A program made the position numbers and the translations under genes. This document shows positions 55,420 to 64,000 of a stretch of 64,000 bases of DNA, piece after piece (the first letter of the stretch is position 1; the number at the start of each line of letters is the position of its first letter). The DNA comes from Erpobdella octoculata (lineage: Eukaryota; Annelida; Clitellata; Hirudinida; Erpobdellidae): NCBI GenBank assembly GCA_963978895.1, contig OZ022242.1, positions 21,174,129 to 21,238,128 of the forward strand, read 5' to 3'. A model generated the notes under the pieces. The model was not told where the DNA came from. It saw only the letters and a program-made list of their open reading frames with translations, and did not search any database.

Positions 55420-57150
55420 CTAGCATTCCCGTCGCGGCTTCGCTCTCTTGAAAAAAGAATACACATCCACAGTGGCGTACTGCACGGGGCGATTTTTTCC
55501 GGCCCGACTCGGTCGGTCCGTCGACAACTTAGCCCGGCCCGCTTCATAAGAAAAAATTTCAGGCTAGGCACGGCCCATCTAATTTGGGCCTGGTCCGTTT
55601 TTACAGGCCTAAAATTTTTATATACTTGGCGAAAAATCTCGGCCCGTCCCACTTTGACTTCAGGTTTGGCCCAACCGGTCTGAAGACACTAAAATTACGG
55701 CCTGGCCCGGTCCGTGCAGCACTCTAATCCATAGTGCCCTACACAGATTTTTTTAGACCCGGGTCCGGCTTGCATATTTCTAAATGGTAGTATGCGGCAA
55801 TACAGATTCGAGAGGTCGATTAGCAGCCTAAGAGGAGCGTGGCTGAACGCTTTGCTTTAAATATTTATGATTGCTATTCTCAATGTGGCACTAAAACGCT
55901 ATAGAACAGAGAGACGAGCTGATTTTATATACGTTATTATATATAAAACCAGCTATATTAAATCAGCTACATATAATATGGTCGCTTTTTATTTATGTAG
56001 TTTCAACTTAAGTTAGAATGTGTTTCATCAGTCAATAGCCGTATTAATTTGTTAAGTGAAGTCGATTCAGCTTAGCTCCTATTCAATGTCTCTGTCTAAA
56101 CAAAACTTATAATTATTTCTGATTTTTAACTCAACTATTTCAACTTTTATAATATTTAATTTACTGTTTTAACATAGGGTTCAGTAGATGGCTTTATAAA
56201 GCTATAAATGGCCATAGTTAATCCTGATTGTTTTATTATTTATCTATTCTTTAACTAATAATTTCTTTGATTGCAATTCTTGTAATTTCAAATGGATGAA
56301 AACGGCTTTAAAAGAACATTTTTACTAGTGGGTAATAATGTTATTAGTAATAATAACATGAATCTGAAGTCAAGGCATTTTACGAATTATAAGTAAGTTT
56401 AATTCTAATTTACTCAAACTAACTTTGAACTAACTAAATCAACAATTCATATTATTTGCGACACTTTTTATTAATATCAATAACATATAATTGAAAATGT
56501 GGAATTGAGTGCGATTTACGTCTAGCCTTAAACCACGCCCCTCTTAGGTTGCTAGTCGACCTCTCTGTGTTGCCGCATACTACCATTTAGAAATATGCGT
56601 CCGGCTTATTTCATAGACAGAAAATTTCAAAAAGTCGAGGCCCGGATTTTTTGAGGAAATACTAAATACTAATTTTTACATCTGTAGCAATTACAGTTTC
56701 TGAATAGCAGTTACTTTAAAAAACAAAATAAAACCCTATTTTCCATCCCACATTTGAGGTCCTGGAAACAAAATTTTAAAGAAATGGTGAAACAGGTAAA
56801 TTTTTATTTATTGAGTGGATACTAAATACTAATTTTTACATCTGTAGCACTTACAGTTTTTGAATATCATTTATTTAAAAAAACAAATAAAATAACCCTA
56901 TTTTCCACCCCACATTTGAGGTCCTGAAAACCAACTTTTCAAAAAATGGTGAAACACTTATTTTCGCATTTTTTAAGAAAAATCTAGATACCAAATTTCA
57001 AAAGCCTTTCGATTTTGGTTTTCGAGATATACGTTGTTTTAGAAAAACGTATGTTTTCCAGTTTCATCCTCTCAGGAGCAAAATTTTCAAAAATCTTTTC
57101 TTAGTGGGTACTTACGCTATAAAAGTAATATAAGTTCCAAATTTCACAAA
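55420..57150 (-). mobile_element. Helitron related to 26313-27798, 5' end lost, with MITE insertion
   Basis: The 3' end on the minus strand is GCGAAGCCGCGACGGGAATG, then CTAG (55420-55423) before host T. GGCCGGGC-rich segments follow as in the 26-kb copy, then (minus orientation) the same subrepeats with TAAAAATTAGTATTTAGTAT and the CCTCAAATGTGGG word. The copy stops near 57150 at GTGAAATTTGGAACTTATAT, before the 5' terminus. A MITE occupies 55772-56598. Confidence 0.75.
55772..56598. mobile_element. MULE-type MITE with 9-bp target duplication (827 bp)
   Basis: Nine-base direct repeat GTCCGGCTT at 55763-55771 and 56599-56607. Inverted ends of about 75 bp begin GCATATTTCTAAATGGTAGT and stay recognisable through GAGGTCGAYTAGCARCCTAA and GAGG. 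A 9-bp duplication with long inverted ends is the Mutator-like pattern. No coding. Confidence 0.85.
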
Positions 57151-57639
57151 TGTTTTTCTAAAACAACGTATATCTCGAAAACCAAAAACGAAGGGCTTTT
57201 GAAATTTGGTATCTAGATTCCTCTTAAAAATTGAGAAAATACGTTTCATCATTTTTTGAAAATTTGATTTCCAGGACCTCAAATGTGGGCTGGAAAATAG
57301 AGTTATTTGTTTTTTAAAGTAACAGCTACTCAGAAACTGTAAATGCTACAAATGTAAAAATTAATAACTAGTATTTTCTCAGAAATAATGATATACGTGT
57401 TTCACCATTTTTTGAAAATTTGGTTTCCAGGACCTCAAATGTGGGGTGGACAAAAACTAAAAAAGTGAAAGTTTTAAAATTTGGTATTTGGAATCTTCTA
57501 AAAAATTAAAATTATACACGCGTAACCGTATTTAAATAATTTATTTTCTGGGACCTTAAATATGGAATGGGAAATATGGTTGATTGGTTATTAGAGTAAC
57601 TGCCACTTAAAAATCAACAATCTATTTATCTATATATCT

Positions 57640-57670
<31 letters not shown>

Positions 57671-57798
57671 CGTCCGTCCGTCCGTCCGTCCGTCGGTCGG
57701 TCTGTCGGTCGGTCGGTCGGTATGTCGGTCTGTGAGTCTGTCGCTCTGTCTGTCTGTCTGTCTGTCAGTCTGTCTGTCTGCCTGTCGGTCTGTCTGCC

Positions 57799-57871
<73 letters not shown>

Positions 57872-58330
57872 GATGTGGGGTGGAAAATAGGGTTATTTGA
57901 TTTTCAAAATAACAGCTACTCAAAAATTGTAAATGCTACAGATGTAAAAATTAATATTTAGTATCTACTCAAAAAATAATAATATACGTGTTCCACCATT
58001 TTTTGAAAATTTAGTTTCCAGGACCTCAAATGTGGGGTGGAAAATAGGATTATTTGTCTTTTAAAATAACTGCTACTCAAAAACTTTAAGTGCTACAGAT
58101 GTAAAAATTAATATTTAGTATTCATTCAAAAAATAAAGATATACGTGTTTCACCATTTTTTGAAAATTTGGTTTCCAGGACCTCAAATGTGGGGTGGAAA
58201 ATATGGTTATTTGTTTTTTTTAAATAACTGCAACTCAAAAATTGTAAGTGCTACAAATGTAAAAATTAGTATTTAGTATCCACTCAAAAAATAAAAATAT
58301 AAGTGTTTCACCATTTTTTTAAATCGTGAT
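57151..58330 (+). repeat. Plus-oriented subrepeats of the same Helitron family, with (TCTG/TCCG)n
   Basis: The unit of about 157-160 bp with ACCTCAAATGTGGGGTGGA recurs in plus orientation (about 57270, 57433, 57880, 58021, 58180), head-to-head with the minus-oriented units left of 57150. The centre near 57020-57180 forms an inverted repeat around TTTTCGAGATATACGTTGTT. A second element starts inside it at 57629 (TCTATATATCTGTCTGTC) with a 254-bp TCTG array whose left part has become TCCG and TCGG. Confidence 0.75.
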
Positions 58331-58505
58331 TTGTAAATCGTTTGATTTAAATCATTCCCAACACTGTTGGCATGCAGGTAGACTTCATTGATTAGAAAAT
58401 TGTAAAAAATTAAAAAAAATTGTTATTTATTTGACGTTTCATTTGCAAAAAAGAGATAAAACTAAGCCAATAAACTCGGGCAACACCGGGTAACCCTCAG
58501 TAAGC
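57629..58505 (+). mobile_element. Degenerate Helitron with TCTG array
   Basis: The 5' end TCTATATATCTGTCTG follows A. The 3' end carries ACTCGGGCAACACCGGGTAA, a hairpin of the usual type, followed by CCCTCAGT, where the family CTAG has decayed. The interior is three subrepeat units. Confidence 0.55.
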
Positions 58506-59400
58506 TATATAATGGCGGGAACATTTTGCACCCCCTTGGAAAATGCTGAATTTACGTCCCTGCCCGAATTTGATATAACTGACATAGTTATCACTAAAAA
58601 GGTTGAACAATTAAGCTACTGCTGATAATACTTTTATAATGTAAATGTATGTCAAGTAGTCTCTTAAAATTGCCAATTAACGGTCTTACGTCACGGGAAG
58701 CAAACATTATTATGCTGAAAGATTTCAAAGCAAAACAAAAATGAACCAGATCGTTTGTACGTAATTTTTTAATTCATTTTTTAATCATTTTCAGAAGAAA
58801 TTCAGATCGTTTTGCACAATCTGTTATCTGGTTTTTCATTAACGCTAGGCTATAAATGATTATGAACCGTATTGTTTTAATGTGAAGATCTCGCAGTTAA
58901 TGAAACAGTAACTCAAAAAGAGCAAGTCTGGCTCTGAATTCCTGTATAGTAGTTCATGGTGTCAAAGTTAAGCGAGTAAAATAATATTTAGCTTGTAGGA
59001 GCAGGGCCGGATTTACAGGCAGGCCGACTAGGCCATGGCCTAGGGGCCCCGCAAAATAAGGGGCCCCAAAAACATTTTGAGTAGTATGAAAATTTTTTTA
59101 ATATCAATCGATTTGCAATAAAATTATTTCATAGTGATTTTAATATTTGTATTGATAAAAATTTCATCTTAAAATAAAAAAATATTAAGGTAATTTCTTG
59201 GAAATGCAAAAATTCTCATTAGAAAGTACAGATAATGCAAAATAAAAAAAATATTTCGGTACTTTTGATTTTTTAATCACTTCCGTTTCTGTCACTTTTT
59301 GTTTAAACCTTTTCTTGTAGCTGTCCATCACTGAAATCAGTGCTCGTCAACGGCAACAATTAAATTAGTTCCGAAAATTTTTTAAAAATTCAAACAGAAA

Positions 59401-59929
59401 TGGGAAAAAGCTCCTTAAGAACTTATGAAATTGGAGCTGCAAAAAGAAAGAAAAAAGCAGAAATAGAAAAAAAAACATTAAGAAACTTCAAAATCTCGAT
59501 AATTTTCTCTTGAAAACAGAATCTCATGCTAATTCATCAACTTCAGCTAATTTTACTACGCAGAAGACATTGACAAAAATTTATATGCAGAAATCGAACA
59601 TCTACATCTTTATTTGAAAGATCATTTTAATACTCAAGCTCCTCAATTGCCCCATTTGGATTTGTACAAACTTATTAAAGAAAAACAAACGGAGGCTGCA
59701 TTTTCTAATACCGAGATAGTTCTGAGAATTTTCATGTTTCATGATATCCAACTGCTCTGGAGAGAGGTCATTTTCAAAATTGAAATTAACGAAAAATGAT
59801 TTGCGATCAACTTTGTCACAAAACACGTTAAATAATTTTGCATTATTATCAAGTAATGCTGAACAAGTAAAGGAAAAAACTTTAATTTCAAATACACTCG
59901 ATTTAGAAATACAAAAGATGTTCAAATAA
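59401..59929 (+). pseudogene. hAT transposase remnant (N- and C-terminal pieces)
   Basis: The N-terminal piece from 59401 reads MGKSSLRTYEIGAAKRKKKA, the usual start of ZMYM1/hAT transposases. The C-terminal piece near 59755-59929 reads SGERSFSKLKLTKNDLRST and LNNFALLSS, the dimerisation motif. They are in different frames and the zinc finger and catalytic core between them are deleted. Confidence 0.8.
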
Positions 59930-59950
59930 AGTTTTTTTTTAATTGAATCA

Positions 59951-60050
59951 GGTATTGTCATCCAATATAAAGCTATGCTGAAGGTTTCAACTTCCTAGCT
60001 AGTCAAAAAGCTGGTTAAATGTTACTTGCAAGATTTGCGTACAGAGAAAG

Positions 60051-60142
<92 letters not shown>

Positions 60143-60180
60143 ACAAACAGAGATTGTAACCTAAATAAAAGTTTGTAAGA
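59951..60180 (+). repeat. R170 copy 2 with long (CA)n
   Basis: TATTGTCATCCAATATAAAG, CTAGCTAGTCAAAAAGCTGG, CTTGCAAGATTTGCGTACAG, then a CA run (about 60050-60136) and AGAGATTGTAACCTAAATAA. Confidence 0.85.
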
Positions 60181-60196
60181 AGATTTTTATTATGTA

Positions 60197-60651
<455 letters not shown>

Positions 60652-60666
60652 TTTTTTAATTTAATC

Positions 60667-60815
60667 ATGTTTTGTCATCCAATATAAAGCTATGCTGAAA
60701 GTTTCAGCTTCCTATCTAGTCAAAAAGCTGGTTAAATTTCACTTGCAAGATTTGCGTACAGAGAAAGCCACACACATACACACAAACAGAGATTGTAACC
60801 TAAATAAAAGTTTGT
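60667..60815 (+). repeat. R170 copy 3
   Basis: Same unit as 59951 (GTCATCCAATATAAAGCTAT to CCTAAATAAAAGTTTGTAA) with only a short CA tract. It lies on the other side of the Helitron. Confidence 0.85.
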
Positions 60816-61040
60816 AAAAAATGAATTCGATTGATTTTGATTCATTGGTTAACGATTTTGTTGATGAAAAATACAGAAAATAGATTATGTAGATTGCAAA
60901 CAATATTTTTACATATTGAAATAAAATCTTGAATTACATTAAAGTTATAGCTTAGCAATATTTTTTATTTTTCAAAATGGGGCCTCAAATTTTTGTTGGC
61001 CTAGGGCCCCTAAAATGGTAAATCCGGCCCTGTGTAGGAG

Positions 61041-61770
61041 GTGGTATTTAAAATACAGACCATCTACAGACTTCAAAATATGCATTTCTTCCGGCATTTT
61101 TTTATGTCGCCACAACATTATCAAAAATTTTTGTTTCAAAAGGATGATTTTTTACATTTACGTTTTCCAGTGGTGTAATGTCGTGGGACTTAAGTTGTAT
61201 TTGTCAACAAGACCTGGTGCTGCGATGCAGATGCGTACCCATGAATTCTGTACTGGGAGGGTTTTGCGATTTTGTTGAAACTTCAATCATCAGCATTCAT
61301 AATTTCCGATGTCTGTGTGTACACTTTATGTACAAGAGTCATTCTAAGGGCGGTTAATGTACGTTGGTTTTTGAGAACGACGTCACTATTGCATTAGACC
61401 ATAGCTGTTTTTGTCGTATTTTGTACTCCTCAAACGGAGACTACAATTGTGAATGATTACTACAATAAAAATTTGCTTTTCTGATGTGTAGGGCTTTCCT
61501 CTTCTTGACTTATATATTGGCTGCGGTTCTGATGGTACCACACTATCGACATGAGTTGTTTAATAACCGTATGATTTTGATTATAAGCCTTAGTCCATAG
61601 ACTTATATCTAGGAGTCCATGCCCTTACTCAGTGGCTTAGCGTGAGTTTGAGTCGCCGGGCAAGAACCATTGAAAAGGTCAATGACTTGGAGGGGGAGGG
61701 GTAAAACCTAATTGACCGCACACCACTGCACTTACTTAAAGTTGTAAACAATAATTTTTTTCTGTTTCAG
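61041..61770. other. Intron or intergenic sequence before the aquaporin exon
   Basis: No recognisable repeat and no ORF with family features. It ends in a pyrimidine-rich acceptor (TTTTTTTCTGTTTCAG). The first aquaporin exon should lie upstream; I could not find it. Confidence 0.5.
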
Positions 61771-62414
61771 CTGCAATTTTTAAAACGGCTGAAGTAATCA
61801 ATCCAAATTACAAATGGCAAATAACTTACCATTTCATCTTGCTGAATGTCTCAATTATTATTGCTTGTGTTTGGCTTAGAAAAATTGTGAGACAAACCAA
61901 TATTGATTCATGTGCTAGAATTCTGTGGACTGAAGTACTGTTTATTTTTCAAAGTTATTTTCTCGTCTTCACGAGATATTTAATATTTTTCAACTTGAGT
62001 ACGAATGTATTTTTCATAATGTATATCTATTTAGGAGTCATTGAGTTCTACACCGAACCTCATTACTCCGCAAAGACAAACCCCGTAGAGTACATTGCAG
62101 GTATATTGTGTGGAGCTTTAAAACCCACGCAATACTGCATTATTCTTTTTCTTAATTATATATTAGCATTAGTGTGTCACATACTAAGTTGCGCTATAAT
62201 ATACATTTATGCCATCTCGAAATTCGATTTTAACGATATGATTTGCATGGCGTGTGACCATAGCGACACAAAAGGTCAAACGCTGATCATCTCAGCTATA
62301 GAATTTGTGGGTACATTTACAGTGGAATGGATAATATTAAAAAAATTCATTGGATGTCGCCATGTGGTTGAATGCTTCTGTGGTGTATCTATCTCAACTC
62401 TTCTTCTTGTTTTA
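61771..62414 (+). CDS. Aquaporin-11/12-like protein, one exon
   Basis: An internal exon from acceptor CAG (61770) to donor GTAAGA after 62414, about 214 codons. Order of features as in AQP11/12, the intracellular unorthodox aquaporins: a first membrane helix ITYHFILLNVSIIIACVWLR; KIVRQTNIDSCARILWTEVL, matching the post-helix segment of AQP11; several hydrophobic helices; a first pore loop SAKTNPVEYIAGI in which NPV replaces the classical NPA (AQP11 has NPC); and ISAIEFVGTFTVEWIILKKF, resembling the KAVITEAVCSFLFHSALLHF region. The second NPA loop should be in the next exon, outside the window. The frame has no early in-frame ATG, so an upstream coding exon is required. Family assignment is by pattern only. 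Confidence 0.62.
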
Positions 62415-62604
62415 GGTAAGAATTTTTCCATTATGCTTGCAAGATTTTTGTTAATGCTTTTATTTAACAACAAATTTCAATTCTTTCCCATTATTCAACA
62501 TTTTTAGCAGACTACAACGTCTTGAGAACGAAACACGATTCTTGTAAAAAAAAATAAATGTTAATATTGTCAAATAGACTTATTCAGAAAAACATTAAAT
62601 TGAA

Positions 62605-62855
62605 AACAAGTAAAGGAAAAAACGAGTTTTTCAACACAAACTTTGATTTCAAATACACTCGATTTAGAAATATGAAAGATGTTCGAATTAAGTTTTTTTT
62701 AATTGAATCATGTATTGTCATCCAATATAAAACTATGCTGAAAATTTCAGCGTCCTAGCTAGTCAAAAAGTTAACTTTTACTTGCAAGATTTGCGTACAG
62801 AGAAAACCACACACACACGAACAGATATTGTAACCTAAATAAAAGTTTGTAAAAA
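62605..62855 (+). repeat. R170 copy 4 with hAT transposase tail
   Basis: AAGTAAAGGAAAAAACGAGT, CAAATACACTCGATTTAGAA, then the R170 unit from 62715. The upstream 100 bp match the last codons of the hAT remnant at 59867-59929. It lies 190 bp after the aquaporin donor, inside that gene's next intron. Confidence 0.8.
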
Positions 62856-63079
62856 TATAGTTAAGAAGGGAAAAAAGTTAAGAAGGTTTGGACTCCTTCT
62901 CCGATCCCCCGGCTCAGGGGGCCAAAAGTGCCTATACATGATCATTGCATAAGTTTTCGAAGCACTGTTTACAGTTGCGTAACAGGCATTACTTGCTAAT
63001 GGACTTCTTAATATTAAGAAGTCCATGACTTGTTTCCCAGTCTTGCATAGTGTGACCGATTGCGCGTTGGGTTAGTGCC

Positions 63080-63178
63080 AACTGATCCCAGTACAACTGA
63101 TCCCAGGACAACTGATCCCAGTACGACTGATCCCATGGACAATTGATCCCATAGACAACTGATCCCATAAGCAACTCA
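63080..63178. repeat. About 17-bp tandem repeat
   Basis: Six units of GACAACTGATCCCAGTA-like sequence. No coding meaning. Confidence 0.85.
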
Positions 63179-63925
63179 TTTTTTGACAATGGTGGTGGTG
63201 ATGATGCTTACGTGGCCAGCTTACGATGGCCGGCTGCATACGACAACGGTGGTGGTGATAATGATACTGGCTACTCCAGTAAGATTAATCAGTGTCTAAT
63301 ATTTATTGTCATTTTTACTCAAGGACATTAATGGAACAGTCTTGAAACGATCGCATCGCTAAGTAGTTTTTGTTTCGTTGGCCAGATGTTTAACTTATAT
63401 CAATTTTTCATAGTGCAACTTGCGTCCGTTTTGCTGAGAGTCACTAAATGAAGCCACGAAAATTAAAACAATAGTTAGTAAACGGAGAACTAATATCTAG
63501 TATAAGCGCACGATACACAGCCGAAATAAAAGTGACAAGTTCGTATTACTTTTCATCATTTCACTCCTTTCTGCGTGAAGTTCATTATAAGAAATGGAAC
63601 CGTGCCAATCGAAGAATAATAGAGTGTTAGCTCATTTCAGAAGTTGTTTTCTTCATTTCCTTATACACTATATATCATCGAGGATATAAATTTATGAAGA
63701 ATAATTCTTATCGGCTTATTTGGGAGTTCATGACTAAGACCATCACTACAGCGTCCAAACATACTCTCTTCAGTTTCTTCATGCTATGCACTAGTGGACA
63801 GCCTGCAAACAGGCCTAATAACTTTTCCAGATGCTCTTTTCCTTTCTGTATGTATCTTTCCTTATCTCACTTTGTTAGCATCCTTTTCATACATACATGC
63901 ATGCATGCATGCATACATACATACC

Positions 63926-64000
63926 AGGGACGTAAATTGGGGGGGGCAGGGGGGGGCATTTGCCCCCCCCTGATTTTCAAAATTTGAATTTTTTTACCTA
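63926..64000. mobile_element. Left end of an hAT-type element, cut by the window edge
   Basis: CAGGGACGTAAATTGGGGGG, then a G-run, GCAGGGGGGGGC and CCCCCCCC, typical of hAT ends of the CAGGG-CGTA type. The other end lies outside the window. Confidence 0.6.

Noticed and set aside
57722..57961. Ser/Val/Cys/Leu repeat ORF
   Set aside because: TCTG tetranucleotide array.
58540..58565. hAT-like end (reversed CAGGGACGTAAATT) at 58564
   Set aside because: No partner end or target duplication found nearby; probably a worn fragment.
61015..61278. ORF upstream of the aquaporin exon
   Set aside because: It starts in the hAT terminal repeat, resembles no family, and its splice phase toward 61771 cannot be supported.

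Overview
The window is invertebrate metazoan nuclear DNA: AT-rich, full of microsatellites and mobile elements, with spliceosomal introns. Three host genes are visible. I cannot name the species. The animal assignment rests on a full-length animal-type XRN1, a TIMM8 gene, an aquaporin-11/12-like exon, and the mix of CR1/L2-type LINEs, hAT elements and Helitrons.

From 1 to 35683 the minus strand carries one gene, XRN1 (5'-3' exoribonuclease 1). I assembled 39 coding exons by hand. They are phase-consistent throughout and give about 1711 codons before the gene runs off the left edge; human XRN1 is about 1706 residues. The known catalytic and 5'-phosphate-pocket residues fall at their usual positions (D35, H41, D86, K93, Q97, R100, R101, E176, E178, D206, D208). 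Its introns hold most of the repeats in this half: a 32-bp minisatellite of more than 1 kb, a complete Helitron that keeps the N-terminal part of its transposase, a second Helitron built of 157-bp subrepeats, hAT derivatives with 8-bp target duplications, LINE 3' fragments, a decayed MULE transposase, a tRNA-derived SINE, a 5S rRNA fragment and a PHD-finger fragment.

From 35.9 to 52.3 kb is a mobile-element region with no host gene. It holds a Helitron cluster with a perfect (TATG)93 array about 240 bp upstream of the XRN1 start codon, and a LINE split by a non-autonomous hAT element. Next comes an hAT element (39956-47224, 8-bp target duplication) with a ZMYM1/DUF4371-type transposase. A young, intact Ty1/copia retrotransposon with identical 188-bp LTRs has inserted into it (42307-46856). 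A CR1/jockey-like LINE and a second Helitron cluster inside a long inverted repeat follow.

From 52.6 to 64 kb there is a tandem repeat of about 400 bp, a small TIMM8 gene (plus strand, coding exon 54771-55016), a Helitron carrying a MULE-type MITE, an internally deleted hAT with a Helitron nested in it, and one exon of an aquaporin-11/12-like gene (61771-62414, plus strand) that continues past the window. The host genes have unrelated roles (cytoplasmic mRNA decay, mitochondrial import chaperone, membrane channel), and nothing suggests co-regulation. The main interest lies in the mobile elements: several can be ordered in time because their target duplications and termini are intact, and Helitron 3' hairpins explain a recurring GC-rich motif ending in CTAG.
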